64,000 nt of DNA from Magnetospirillum sp. ME-1 (GCF_002105535.1 NZ_CP015848.1:4168985-4232984), one strand, 5' to 3'. Counted from the first letter of the stretch, positions 16,715 through 24,570 are shown. Made by a program: numbers and translations. Notes: a model not told the origin generated them from the sequence alone.

Positions 16715-16738
16715 AAAAGCGCTGCCGATCCGTATAGT
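16711..16738 (+). promoter_or_regulatory. predicted sigma-70 promoter of rpsD
   Basis: The boxes are TTGAAA (16711-16716), a 16-nt spacer and TATAGT (16733-16738), followed by GCGCCCCTT. The same -10 and downstream 15-mer (TATAGTGCGCCCCTT) occurs upstream of rpsF at 49726, also 16 nt after a TTGCAT box, which supports the call. Confidence 0.6.
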
Positions 16739-16867
16739 GCGCCCCTTCTCCTCCCGAGAAAGCGGGTGGCCGGCCGTTTGGCGCGCCCACCCCTCCCCGC
16801 CTCCCAAGGCGGACCAGGACTATCGGGACAACCCAATAGGCTGATCAATTCGGCCAAAAGGAAGACC

Positions 16868-17530
16868 ATGAGCAAGCGTATTGAAGCCAAGTACAAGATC
16901 AATCGCCGCCTGGGCGCCAATCTGTGGGGCCGCTCCAAGTCCCCGCTGAACCGCGGCAAGGAGAACCCTCCCGGCCAGCACGGCCAGCGCCGCAAGAAGC
17001 CGTCCGATTTCGGCACCCAGCTGATGGCCAAGCAGAAGCTCAAGGGCTACTACGGCAACATCAGCGAGAAGCAGTTCCGCCGTCTGTATGACGAGGCCGT
17101 GCGCCGCCGTGGCGACACCTCCGAGAACCTGATCGGCCTGCTGGAGTGCCGCCTGGACGCGGTGGTCTACCGCCTGAAGTTCGCCCCCACCCCGTTCGCC
17201 GCCCGCCAGTTGGTCAACCACTGCCACATCCTGGTCAACGGCAAGCGCGTCAACATCCCGTCGTACCGCGTCAACGAAGGCGACGTCATCTCGGTGAAGA
17301 CCAAGTCCAAGGACATGGCCCTGATCCTCGAGGCCGCCCAGTCCGGCGAGCGCGACGTCCCCGACTATCTGGAAGTCGACCACAAGGAGATGAAGGGCAA
17401 GTTCGTCCGCGTCCCCAAGCTGGGCGATGTCCCCTACGCCGTGCAGATGGAACCGAACCTGGTCGTCGAATTCTATCTCGCGCTAACACGCATTACCAAA
17501 TTCTGCGGTAACGCAGGGTTTGGAACGTGA
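16868..17530 (+). CDS. rpsD: 30S ribosomal protein S4, with altered C-terminus
   Basis: S4 binds 16S rRNA early in 30S assembly. The family signature is present throughout ([33 protein letters not shown], the S4 RNA-binding domain [33 protein letters not shown]). Family members of this group end in VVEFYSR at about 205 aa. Here the frame runs on after VVEFY (residue 203) into 17 unrelated residues, because the sequence reads TATCTCGCGCTAA where TATTCGCGCTAA is expected. One extra base at 17477 shifts the frame into the inserted mobile element. If that base is an error, the true gene is about 16868-17486 with a normal end. Confidence 0.9.
   Translation: MSKRIEAKYKINRRLGANLWGRSKSPLNRGKENPPGQHGQRRKKPSDFGTQLMAKQKLKGYYGNISEKQFRRLYDEAVRRRGDTSENLIGLLECRLDAVVYRLKFAPTPFAARQLVNHCHILVNGKRVNIPSYRVNEGDVISVKTKSKDMALILEAAQSGERDVPDYLEVDHKEMKGKFVRVPKLGDVPYAVQMEPNLVVEFYLALTRITKFCGNAGFGT
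17478..17486 (+). other. attachment core, left end of element 1 (in rpsD 3' end)
   Basis: TCGCGCTAA is the last two codons plus stop of a normal rpsD. The same 9-mer occurs at 22300-22308, 24474-24482 and 26635-26643, delimiting three adjacent units. The next 40 bases, with the inverted repeat TTACC/GGTAA, are the same at the first three sites and absent from the fourth, which is followed by the old rpsD terminator. Confidence 0.75.
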
Positions 17531-17535
17531 TAAAG

Positions 17536-17570
17536 AAGCTGTCTGGCACATGGGGCTGGGCAGCTTTTTT
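17536..17570 (+). terminator. element-encoded terminator just after rpsD
   Basis: AAGCTGTCT pairs with GGGCAGCTT (two G-T pairs) and is followed by T6. Identical in form to copies at 22358-22392 and 24522-24556, it gives rpsD a new transcript end after insertion. The receiver gene starts 17 bases downstream. Confidence 0.65.
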
Positions 17571-17587
17571 GTGTGCGGGGTTACAAA

Positions 17588-18031
17588 ATGGGACGTTCAG
17601 CAGAGGTGCTACTTGTTGAGGATGACGATAGCTATACACGACTTGTGTTATTTATTTTTGAACTGATGGAATATAGCTGCACGATAGATACGGCAGCTAA
17701 CGGGGTAGAAGCAATAAGCAAGCTTGGAGAGCGCTTTAGCAGCGGAGAAAATTTCTATGATATAGTGATTACAGACATAAATATGGCATTTATTGACGGA
17801 ATTGAGCTAACGAAGTACATAAAATCATTTTACTCAAATATGAATATTCCAGTTGTTATTATGTCATCGCATGACGAATTTGAGGTTTGTGCGCAGGTAC
17901 AAAGTGCTGGCGCTGATCGCTTTATACAAAAACCCCCATGCATTGACGAGCTATTAAAATCACTTTCAAGCGCAATATTTGACTTTGTTGTCTTAAAAAA
18001 TAACGAGATTAATTTGGCGCAGAATGAGTGA
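17588..18031 (+). CDS. single-domain response regulator (receiver only), element 1
   Basis: This 147-aa protein is a CheY-like receiver with no output domain. Acidic pocket residues Asp12/Asp13, the phospho-acceptor Asp63 (VITDIN), Ser93/Ser94 (VIMSS) and Lys115 (FIQKP) are all present, so it should be phosphorylatable. It resembles the second receiver of element 2 (22982-23431). The start ATG has GGGG seven bases upstream; a GTG 15 bases earlier is less likely. No histidine kinase is encoded in the element, so it must use a host kinase, act as a phosphate sink, or bind a host partner. Codon use is AT-rich, unlike the host. Confidence 0.8.
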   Translation: MGRSAEVLLVEDDDSYTRLVLFIFELMEYSCTIDTAANGVEAISKLGERFSSGENFYDIVITDINMAFIDGIELTKYIKSFYSNMNIPVVIMSSHDEFEVCAQVQSAGADRFIQKPPCIDELLKSLSSAIFDFVVLKNNEINLAQNE

Positions 18032-18129
18032 ACGACAAGCATAATAATACAATAAATTTTCCGGCAACTATTACGACAACAAGACGCTATACTAACACGT
18101 AGCTAACAGGCACTTTTGAAGGTGCGGCT

Positions 18130-19347
18130 ATGGAAGTTGGACAGCGTGAAATTGAACTGCGTGGCGGTCGGATTGTGCTGTACACGCTGGCGAGCGACAA
18201 ACGGGGCATTTGGCAGGCGCGGTTTAGGCTTGGCACGGAACGCACGCTGGTGCGGCGCAGCACGAAAACGACGGACTTGGCGGAGGCGAAGCGGACGGCG
18301 GAGGAGCTGTACGAGGAGCTGCGGTACAAGCAACGCAACAATCACCCGTTAAAAGATCAAACATTCAAACAACTTGCGGACGATTACGTGCGGAAGGCAC
18401 AGCGGGAGACGCTGGAAGGACGCTTGAGCAAGGGACGGCTGGTGCTGGTTGAGGGCACGCTAAAACGCTATTTGCTCCCATTTTTCGGCAAAAAACCGAT
18501 CAACAACATAACGACGGCGGACTTTAACGATTACGACGACTGGCGGTTGGACTATTGGACGAAGGGCTACGGTGCGGACAGGAAGGTAGCAACAGCGGCG
18601 ACAACGCCTTCGGCGAAAACGCTGGTGATGGAACAGAGCATGTTGCGGCAGATTTTGAAGCACGGGCTGGAACAAGGGTCTTTGAAGCAACTGGCGTTTA
18701 TGAAGGCGAAACGGGCAAAAACGAACAGGCGCGGCGCTTTTGACGTGAAGGAATACAGGCTGCTGATATGGACGGCACGGCAGCGCACGCGATCTGCGGA
18801 GCATCCACGCGTTAAACGGGACAGGCAGCTTTTGGAACTTTACGTGCGGCTGCTGGTTGGGACGGGAATGCGGGTTGGCGAGGCGCGTGGGCTGACTTGG
18901 CGCGACGTTGAATTGATACACACGGGCAACGGCAAGCAAACGGAAACGCTGCGGCTTTGGGTGGATGGGAAGACGGGCAAGCGGGCGGTGATTGGGACAC
19001 GGGCGGCGAAGAACACATTGAAGAAGCTGCTGGCGCATTATGGTTGGAAGGACTTGGACGAGGCGCGGGCAAAGGGAAACGGGCTATTTACGAACAGCAG
19101 CGGCGAGGACATACACACGTTTGAGGTGGGTTTCAAAAATTTGATGGCGGCGGCCAACTTGGACACGGACAGGCACGGCAACGCGAGAACGCTTTACAGC
19201 CTGAGACACACCTACGCGACGTTTAGGCTGCTGTACGGGGGCACGGACGTTTACTTGCTGGCGCGGAACATGGGGACGAGCGTGCTGATGATTGAACAGC
19301 ATTATGGGCATGTAAGCACGACGCTGGCGGCTGACAAGCTGATCTGA
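18130..19347 (+). CDS. int: tyrosine recombinase/integrase, intact copy (405 aa)
   Basis: The N-terminal 70 residues resemble an arm-binding domain, residues about 75-185 are a SAM-like core-binding domain (TFKQLADDYVRKA), and the catalytic domain follows. Catalytic residues are visible: Arg248 (TGMRVGEARGLTW), Lys near 281, Arg359 (LYSLRHTYATF) and nucleophile Tyr392 (MIEQHYGHVS). The first position of the usual HxxR box is Tyr356, as in many proteobacterial integrases. It should recombine the TCGCGCTAA core at rpsD. It lies about 100 bases after the receiver gene, behind a leader (about 18084-18129) shared by all three units. It is the only complete integrase of the array. Confidence 0.9.
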   Translation: MEVGQREIELRGGRIVLYTLASDKRGIWQARFRLGTERTLVRRSTKTTDLAEAKRTAEELYEELRYKQRNNHPLKDQTFKQLADDYVRKAQRETLEGRLSKGRLVLVEGTLKRYLLPFFGKKPINNITTADFNDYDDWRLDYWTKGYGADRKVATAATTPSAKTLVMEQSMLRQILKHGLEQGSLKQLAFMKAKRAKTNRRGAFDVKEYRLLIWTARQRTRSAEHPRVKRDRQLLELYVRLLVGTGMRVGEARGLTWRDVELIHTGNGKQTETLRLWVDGKTGKRAVIGTRAAKNTLKKLLAHYGWKDLDEARAKGNGLFTNSSGEDIHTFEVGFKNLMAAANLDTDRHGNARTLYSLRHTYATFRLLYGGTDVYLLARNMGTSVLMIEQHYGHVSTTLAADKLI

Positions 19348-19359
19348 AAACGGGCGACG

Positions 19360-19378
19360 AACATACTTGCTGTATGTT
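19360..19378. promoter_or_regulatory. inverted repeat AACATAC-N5-GTATGTT, copy 1
   Basis: A perfect 7-bp inverted repeat lies just past the integrase stop. A near-identical copy with the same flanks (GCGAACATAC / GTATGTTGG) sits at 21390-21408. No T-run follows, so it is more likely a protein-binding site than a terminator. Confidence 0.4.
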
Positions 19379-19461
19379 GGTGGGACAAATCGGGGCGGAT
19401 TGCGGCGACGGCCAGGTCAGAATTTTGGAAAAATCGGTGATCACGCTGCATAAATAGTGGC

Positions 19462-19725
19462 ATGAAGGCGCGAGAGATTATTGACGCTGACGCTTGGCTG
19501 GCGAGGAAAAAGGAACGCAGGGGCGAGACGATAAGCGACGAGAGACGGCAATTGATGGCAATGATTTACAGCGATGCGACGCTGGAACGGGAACAGGTAG
19601 AGCTGGAACGGGCGAAACTTGAATTGGGGCAGATAAAGGCTGAGATAATAAAAATTAGGGCCGAAGCTGTTAAAAATCTGTCTTCGGCAAATACAGATGC
19701 AGTAAATGTTACTAAACTACAATAA
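19462..19725 (+). CDS. small coiled-coil protein (87 aa)
   Basis: The product is highly charged and helical, with heptad-like repeats in the second half (LEREQVELERAKLELGQIKA). It starts at ATG with a weak ribosome-binding site (AGTGG). No family was recognised. It is only in element 1; the deletions in elements 2 and 3 removed it. Confidence 0.55.
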   Translation: MKAREIIDADAWLARKKERRGETISDERRQLMAMIYSDATLEREQVELERAKLELGQIKAEIIKIRAEAVKNLSSANTDAVNVTKLQ

Positions 19726-19942
19726 TATAATCCGAAACAACCCCATTAAAACTGGCTAAATTGCTGGACTTTTTGGGGCTTGCTTGGAAATAACATTTTC
19801 TACAGTTTGTAATATATATTACATTACTTTACCAATATCTCCACTCTGTTCAATTCCACATCAGTATCCAAAACCACAAAATCCTCAAATCTCTCTTCCA
19901 CTCAAATCGTAATTTCAATTTCTATATCCAAGCACAGCTTGG
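19726..19942. other. AT-rich non-coding stretch
   Basis: About 220 bases, very AT-rich, lie between convergent genes (87-aa protein and Rep-like protein). No ORF with a ribosome-binding site and no clear terminator hairpin was seen. Confidence 0.3.
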
Positions 19943-20830
19943 TTATTTCAGTCTCCTTGTTATTAATCCCTGAAATCCTCCGCATCTATCAACGGCCATA
20001 ACTACCGACTTGGCTATTGGATAGCTATAGAGAGACGAATACTGAGTGCGAGTGAATTGTTTTTCGTCATCGTCGCTTGCGACACTCTTTGAATGCTGCA
20101 ACCTGAACTTAAGCATGTAGGTTGCCATATTATGTAAATTTTCATCGTGCGTTTTGTCTTTATGAAGGTCCGTAAAGTCTACTTGATGGCTGCCATTGTA
20201 GTATTTTCGCATTTCGCGCTCTATGTCGTATTTTGGATTTTGAAACGACGGAATATACATAACTGCATGAAAATGAAGGAGAAAACATGCAGTTTTAGCG
20301 TCCTTGTCGTATCCGAGCGCCGATAGCGTATTTACTTTTTTGCCAGATAATTCTTCATCTCCTGCGATTGCATCAATCTCAAATGCCCCAATAAATCGTA
20401 TATTGTCATGAGCACAATCCTGTATCTTGTCAAATAAATTGTCCATATCCTTCCGCAGCTTTTTAATAAGATTGCTGTTTATATCGTTGGGGTTGTAATG
20501 GACAGAATGCAATATCGTAAGCAATCGCAACTTGTCAGCGCCTACACTCCCAAACTTATCAATCACATATTTTGCAAATAATTCTTGTTTCTTATGTCGG
20601 CACATCGGACAGAATGGCTGATTGCATTTTTGGCTTGCGGAGCAATTCATAATTCGCAAAGCAAGCGCGGTAGCCTTTTTGTCAGAAAAGTCTCGGCACA
20701 AACTTTCAACAACATACTTCCGTTGCCTTATCTTACTGTCTGCGCGATCACCGATTTTATTCTCGTATCTGTATTTCTGCTCAAATGCAGATTTGTCGGC
20801 AACTTTATCTAAAGTGACTTTCTCGCCCAT
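19943..20830 (-). CDS. HUH-type replication initiator (Rep)-like protein (295 aa)
   Basis: Two hallmark motifs of HUH endonucleases are visible: His186-Phe-His188 in LLHFHAVMYIP (metal-binding HUH) and Tyr238 to Lys241 in NMATYMLKFRL (the YxxK motif carrying the nicking tyrosine). An N-terminal cysteine cluster (Cys63, Cys69, Cys74, Cys77 in CSASQKCNQPFCPMCRHKK) resembles the zinc-finger-like segment of rolling-circle Rep proteins. It could nick an origin in the excised circle. The gene is AT-rich and opposite in strand to the integrase. Its start follows a 34-aa ORF by nine bases with a weak ribosome-binding site, suggesting translational coupling. The exact Rep family is not certain. Confidence 0.6.
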   Translation of the reverse strand: MGEKVTLDKVADKSAFEQKYRYENKIGDRADSKIRQRKYVVESLCRDFSDKKATALALRIMNCSASQKCNQPFCPMCRHKKQELFAKYVIDKFGSVGADKLRLLTILHSVHYNPNDINSNLIKKLRKDMDNLFDKIQDCAHDNIRFIGAFEIDAIAGDEELSGKKVNTLSALGYDKDAKTACFLLHFHAVMYIPSFQNPKYDIEREMRKYYNGSHQVDFTDLHKDKTHDENLHNMATYMLKFRLQHSKSVASDDDEKQFTRTQYSSLYSYPIAKSVVMAVDRCGGFQGLITRRLK

Positions 20831-20839
20831 TGCGGCAGC

Positions 20840-20944
20840 CTACTTTGAATAATTGACGGTAAGAAAAATTGCATATAGCGCAAGCGCGTTAATATCCACT
20901 CGCTTTCCATCAAATCCATATTCCACTAAAATTCCTTGTTTCAT
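20840..20944 (-). CDS. 34-aa ORF upstream of the Rep-like gene
   Basis: The ATG has a good ribosome-binding site (GGGAG, eight bases upstream). The product begins MKQGILVEYGFDGKR and has a hydrophobic second half. The stop lies nine bases before the Rep start, so it could couple or regulate Rep translation. No homologue is recognised. Confidence 0.4.
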   Translation of the reverse strand: MKQGILVEYGFDGKRVDINALALYAIFLTVNYSK

Positions 20945-21042
20945 TTTTCACTCTCCCAAAATATATGCGCTACTTCCGCAGCGGTATTTATGATCTTTGG
21001 CATAAATAATATTGGTAATTCAAAAATATATTTGGAGGAATT

Positions 21043-21321
21043 ATGAACGCATTACAAAACGCATATATAATCTTAAAAACCAACAACTTAACCGAAGGTC
21101 AATACGACTTTAGCAGAAAGTGGCTTGGACGTGATCGGAGCTATTATGGCAGCATGAAAGCGCGGCAACGGCAAGCGGGGCTGCGGACGATGCTGACATT
21201 GGCTGGAAATTTGACGAAGGCATTGGTCAGGGCGAAAGCGGAACAGCGCGGCAAAGACGCGGCGGTGCTGGAGAAACTGAGTGGGCGAATTTGGGACAGC
21301 GTGATGGTGGGACGGTGCTGA
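21043..21321 (+). CDS. small conserved-looking element protein (92 aa)
   Basis: It has a strong GGAGG ribosome-binding site five bases before ATG. The phrase YDFSRKWLGRDRSYYGSMKA resembles a small family of phage/ICE proteins with an FS-x-WLGR-S-YY core (DUF6626-like, from memory and uncertain). The rest is helical and basic and could bind nucleic acid. It is divergent from the 34-aa/Rep pair, so the roughly 100-bp AT-rich gap probably holds both promoters. Confidence 0.6.
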   Translation: MNALQNAYIILKTNNLTEGQYDFSRKWLGRDRSYYGSMKARQRQAGLRTMLTLAGNLTKALVRAKAEQRGKDAAVLEKLSGRIWDSVMVGRC

Positions 21322-21735
21322 TTTGCGTCCACGTCCAGCATGTTGTCGTGTAACACGACACTTCCCTGGCGCTGAACGACATGGGGGCGAACATACATGC
21401 TGTATGTTGGGGCGCGATCCGCAAAACGCATTGCACGTCCCTACTCCCACTTTGATCCACGCAAAACGTCGGAAACGCCCACAGCAGCAGCAAAGCAACT
21501 TGGGGAGCTACCTACACACAGCGCAGTTGAAACTGCGCTGTGTGACGACGAGCGGAGCTTGGCGGTTGAAATAGTATAAACCGAGCGCCGAAAATCTGAT
21601 CAGGTTTAGTACAACTACATTATATGAAAATACGCTACATAGGACAACGATTACAGCAACTTACAGATATATCGGTCACTGATAGCACAACACAGACATT
21701 ACTGTATTGCAAGCGAACAGCTTGGAGTACACAAC
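21322..21735. other. hairpin-rich non-coding region of element 1 (possible origin)
   Basis: No convincing gene is seen here. Three perfect hairpins lie in 200 bases: TGTCGTG/CACGACA with a 3-nt loop (21344-21360), AACATAC/GTATGTT (21390-21408) and a 14-bp stem CACACAGCGCAGTT/AACTGCGCTGTGTG with a 2-nt loop (21515-21544). Such structures are typical of nick or single-strand origins of rolling-circle elements, which fits the HUH Rep-like gene nearby. This is inference. Confidence 0.4.
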
Positions 21736-22179
21736 ATGACTGCATTTGCGAAATTGAAACTGACCACTGCGACGCGCAAGACGGAAAATTTGAGCGCGGA
21801 ACAGTATGCGCGGCAACGGGTGCTTGGAAACTTGGCGGAACAGCTTGGCTTGGTTAAGGCCATGCTGGACGGCACGGCGTTTACGGTGAAGCAGACGCGA
21901 TACAAGACGGACGAGAACGGCGAGCGCGTTGGATACGAGCGCAGTAAGCGGCTGCGGCAATGGTTTTGGCAGGACACTGACGGTAACTGGCTGCTGGAAT
22001 TGCGCTATGGTAATCGGGCTTTGAAACTGAGCGGCGAGAACACTGCGGTGGTGGCTGGCACGAAGGAGCAGCTTGCGAGCGTTATTGAAACGCTGATGGA
22101 AGCTGTGACGGTGGGCGAGCTGGACAAGGCCCTGGCGGCTGCAAAGAAGGATCGCTTGGTCATGCTGCGGAAAGGCTGA
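21736..22179 (+). CDS. element protein of 147 aa (DUF6641-like)
   Basis: The ATG has GGAG about nine bases upstream. It is a soluble protein with a basic N-terminus (FAKLKLTTATRK) and the phrases AMLDGTAFTVKQTRYK, KRLRQWFWQDTDGNWLLEL and LASVIETLMEAV. It resembles a family of small ICE/phage proteins that I recall as DUF6641; function unknown. Its C-terminal part is the same segment fused to the integrase remnants in elements 2 (24219-24343) and 3 (26203-26514), so the 3' half of this gene survives in all three units. Confidence 0.65.
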   Translation: MTAFAKLKLTTATRKTENLSAEQYARQRVLGNLAEQLGLVKAMLDGTAFTVKQTRYKTDENGERVGYERSKRLRQWFWQDTDGNWLLELRYGNRALKLSGENTAVVAGTKEQLASVIETLMEAVTVGELDKALAAAKKDRLVMLRKG

Positions 22180-22299
22180 AAGCGCAAAGGTGGTAGATTG
22201 CGGCGATACTTTTGGGGTATAACAGGCATGGTGCTTACCGCTTTCTATGGCGCAAAAAGTGTAGCAGAAACAGCACTATGCTCGTTTTTGTTTTATGAT

Positions 22300-22308
22300 T
22301 CGCGCTAA
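22300..22308 (+). other. attachment core between elements 1 and 2
   Basis: This is TCGCGCTAA followed by the same 40-base leader as at 17478, marking the junction of two tandem units. Confidence 0.7.
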
Positions 22309-22357
22309 CACGCATTACCAAATTCTGCGGTAACGCAGGGTTTGGAACGTGACGAAG

Positions 22358-22392
22358 AAGCTGTCTGGCACATGGTGTTGGGCAGCTTTTTT
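22358..22392 (+). terminator. leader terminator, element 2
   Basis: This is the same hairpin and T6 as at 17536-17570. It ends 14 bases before the ATG of the first receiver gene, so that gene relies on read-through or on a promoter inside the leader. Confidence 0.6.
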
Positions 22393-22406
22393 GTTGGGCG
22401 GGTGAG

Positions 22407-22868
22407 ATGACGCAACACGTACAGAATGCGAGGATACTGATTATTGACGACAACGTTGCGGAAGCGACGTTGACCAAGCTGACGCTACAGGCGGACAGGA
22501 TTGGCTACAGCATTGAGCACGTGACGGACGGCTATACGGGTATTGATAAGCTGAAGCAAGCTGCGCTGACAGACGATGCGTATCATATTGTAATACTGGA
22601 CGTAAATATGCCGGTTATTTCAGGCTGCGAAACGCTTGGGATTATACGCAATACGGGTGAAATAGCGGACACATACGTGGCGATTTTGACAAGCTTGGAG
22701 TGCAAGACAGATTGCCCACGCGACTTGTATTTATGCAACAAAAAGAAAGCTGATATATACTTGCACAAGGAAACGACGCTTGACGATTTTGAAGCGGAGC
22801 TTATACAGCTAAAAAATGGATATGAAGAGCGCAGACGACTGACTGCGATTAATGCCAAAGACGTATAA
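22407..22868 (+). CDS. single-domain response regulator, element 2 (first)
   Basis: This 153-aa receiver-only protein has Asp14/Asp15 (LIIDDN), phospho-acceptor Asp65 (VILDVNMPVISG), Thr95/Ser96 (AILTS) and Lys121 (LHKE) in place. A Cys-rich insertion (ECKTDCPRDLYLC) sits between strand 4 and helix 4. It is nearly identical to the receiver of element 3 but different from the receiver of element 1. The ribosome-binding site is GGGTGAG. It is the first gene after the att leader. Confidence 0.8.
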   Translation: MTQHVQNARILIIDDNVAEATLTKLTLQADRIGYSIEHVTDGYTGIDKLKQAALTDDAYHIVILDVNMPVISGCETLGIIRNTGEIADTYVAILTSLECKTDCPRDLYLCNKKKADIYLHKETTLDDFEAELIQLKNGYEERRRLTAINAKDV

Positions 22869-22981
22869 GCAATTCTTTAGATTGCAAGACGCAATAACAC
22901 ACATAGCAAGCACACACTTTGGGCAAAACATCTGCTTGGAACACTCATCTGTGCAGCTTTTTTGTTGGGAAAGTGGGAACG

Positions 22982-23431
22982 ATGACGAACAAAGCAAACA
23001 TACTTGTGGCTGACGATGACGAATGTTACGGGAACTTTGTGGCGGCAGTCGCAAGACGACTTGGATACAGCTGCAGAGTAGACAGGGCAAAGAACGGGGC
23101 AGAAGCAATAGAAAGAATTAAAGAGCGCTGTGATGACGGCATGTTTTTGTATGACATTGTAATAACCGATATAAACATGCCAGCAATTAATGGACTTGAC
23201 CTAACTAAACACATACGCTCACATGAGCGTAAAAAAGATATCACCGTAATCATAATGTCGTCGCAGGATGCGCGCGACGTTGAAAAAATAGCATACGATG
23301 CTGGGGCTGACATTTTCATTCAAAAAACAGGAAAAATCAAAGAAGTAGAAGACGCGCTGATAAGAGCAATTTCTATCGCAGCTATTACAAAAGGAAAAAC
23401 AATAGCGCGGCGAACAGACCAGAAAAAATAG
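22982..23431 (+). CDS. single-domain response regulator, element 2 (second)
   Basis: This 149-aa receiver has Asp11-Asp13, Asp63 (VITDINMPAINGLDL), Ser93/Ser94 and Lys115 (FIQK). It is related to the receiver of element 1 (shared YSC, NG-EAI, YDIVITDIN, VIIMSS, GAD-FIQK). The ATG follows GGGAA by a few bases. Having both receiver types in one unit suggests shuffling of cargo between related elements. It is followed about 78 bases later by the integrase remnant. Confidence 0.8.
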   Translation: MTNKANILVADDDECYGNFVAAVARRLGYSCRVDRAKNGAEAIERIKERCDDGMFLYDIVITDINMPAINGLDLTKHIRSHERKKDITVIIMSSQDARDVEKIAYDAGADIFIQKTGKIKEVEDALIRAISIAAITKGKTIARRTDQKK

Positions 23432-23508
23432 ACAATCATTCGGAAGCACTACTGACTAACTTATTATATAATAACACGTAGCTAACAGGCACTTTTGAAG
23501 GTGCGGCT

Positions 23509-23976
23509 ATGGAAGTTGGACAGCGTGAAATTGAACTGCGTGGCGGTCGGATTGTGCTGTACACGCTGGCGAGCGACAAACGGGGCATTTGGCAGGCGCG
23601 TTTTAGACTTGGCACGGATCGCACGCTGGTGCGGCGCAGCACGAAAACGACGGACTTGGCGGAGGCGAAGCGGACAGCGGAGGAGCTGTACGAGGAGCTG
23701 CGCTATAAGCAACGCAACAATCACCCATTAAAAGATCAAACATTCAAACAGCTTGCGGACGATTACGTGCGCAAGGCACAGCGGGAGACGCTGGAAGGAC
23801 GCTTGAGTAATGGACGGCTGGTGCTGGTTGAGGGCACGTTAAAACGCTACTTGCTCCCATTTTTCGGCAAAAAACCGATCAACAGCATAACGACGGCGGA
23901 TTTCAACGATTACGACGACTGGCGGCTGGACTATGCGGGTTGGCGAGGCGCGTGGACTGACTTGGCGGGACGTTGA
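23509..23976 (+). pseudogene. integrase, N-terminal fragment (element 2)
   Basis: The first 141 residues match the element 1 integrase almost exactly (through DYDDWRLDY). A 314-bp deletion then joins position-equivalents 18555 and 18870 of element 1 and shifts the frame, giving a 14-residue nonsense tail. The catalytic domain is not in frame, so this is inactive as a recombinase; the DNA-binding domains could still be made. Confidence 0.75.
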
Positions 23977-24343
23977 ACTGATACACACGGGCAACGGCAA
24001 GCAAACGGAAACGCTGCGGCTTTGGGTGGATGGGAAGACGGGCAAGCGGGCGGTGATTGGGACACGGGCGGCGAAGAACACGTTGAAGAAGCTGCTGGCA
24101 CATTATGGTTGGAAGGACTTGGACGAGGCGCGGGCAAAGGGAAACGGGCTGTTTACGAACAGCAACGGCGAGGACATACACACGTTTGAGGTGGGTTTCA
24201 AAAATTTGATGGCGGCGGCTGGGACGAAGGAGCAGCTTGCGAGCGTTATTGAAACGCTGATGGAGGCTGTGACGGTGGGCGAGCTGGACAAGGCCCTGGC
24301 GGCTGCAAAGAAGGAACGCTTGGTCATGCTGCGGAAAGGGTGA
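23933..24343 (+). pseudogene. integrase middle fragment fused to the 147-aa protein C-terminus (element 2)
   Basis: This frame resumes at MRVGEARGLTW of the integrase (first catalytic Arg) and continues to FEVGFKNLMAAA. It then joins in frame to GTKEQLASVIETLMEAV of the 147-aa element protein. The HxxR box and nucleophile Tyr are lost. It overlaps the N-terminal fragment by about 44 bases in another frame. It has no convincing ribosome-binding site, so expression is doubtful. Confidence 0.65.
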
Positions 24344-24473
24344 AAGCGCAAAGGTGGTAGATTGCGGCGATACTTTTGGGGTATAACAGGCATGGTGCTT
24401 ACCGCTTTTTATGGCGCAAAAAGTGTAGCAGAAACAGCGCAATACTCGTATTAGCTGCATTATTCGCGCTAAC

Positions 24474-24482
24474 ACGCATTAC
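24474..24482 (+). other. attachment core between elements 2 and 3
   Basis: This is TCGCGCTAA with the shared 40-base leader, as at 17478 and 22300. Confidence 0.7.
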
Positions 24483-24521
24483 CAAATTCTGCGGTAACGC
24501 AGGGTTTGCAACGTGACGAAG

Positions 24522-24556
24522 AAGCTGTCTGGCACATGGTGTTGGGCAGCTTTTTT
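24522..24556 (+). terminator. leader terminator, element 3
   Basis: AAGCTGTCT/GGGCAGCTT hairpin with T6, as in the other two units, ending 14 bases before the receiver ATG. Confidence 0.6.
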
Positions 24557-24570
24557 GTTGGGTGGGTGAG

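Larger units (their letters stand above)
17478..22299 (+). mobile_element. integrative element 1 (4.8 kb) at rpsD
   Basis: This is the longest and most complete of three tandem units. In order it has: att core and leader with terminator, receiver-domain protein, tyrosine integrase (intact), 87-aa protein, HUH Rep-like protein (minus) with a 34-aa leader ORF, 92-aa protein, a hairpin-rich non-coding segment, and a 147-aa protein. The unit is markedly more AT-rich than the flanking host genes, particularly at 17.6-18.1 kb and 19.7-21.0 kb. Integration at the 3' end of rpsD is inferred from the duplicated 9-mer and from the position of the displaced terminator. Confidence 0.75.
22300..24473 (+). 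mobile_element. integrative element 2 (2.2 kb, deletion derivative)
   Basis: The unit begins with att core, terminator leader and two receiver genes, then carries a broken integrase fused to the end of the 147-aa gene. Compared with element 1 it lacks the Rep-like, 34-, 87- and 92-aa genes and the hairpin region. It cannot encode an active integrase of its own. Scattered base differences from the other units indicate divergence rather than a very recent duplication. Confidence 0.7.

Noticed and set aside
17478-17520. att leader as an integron attC site
   Set aside because: The inverted repeat TTACC/GGTAA and core TCGCGCTAA do not fit the RYYYAAC/GTTRRRY ends of attC, the recombinases lack the integron-specific extra domain, and the units carry their own integrases.
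18116-18352. short frames at the start of each integrase (78-80 aa)
   Set aside because: They repeat in all three units only because the integrase DNA repeats; they have no ribosome-binding site or recognisable product.
19360-19378. AACATAC repeats as intrinsic terminators
   Set aside because: The 7-bp stems are AT-rich and not followed by T-runs on either strand.
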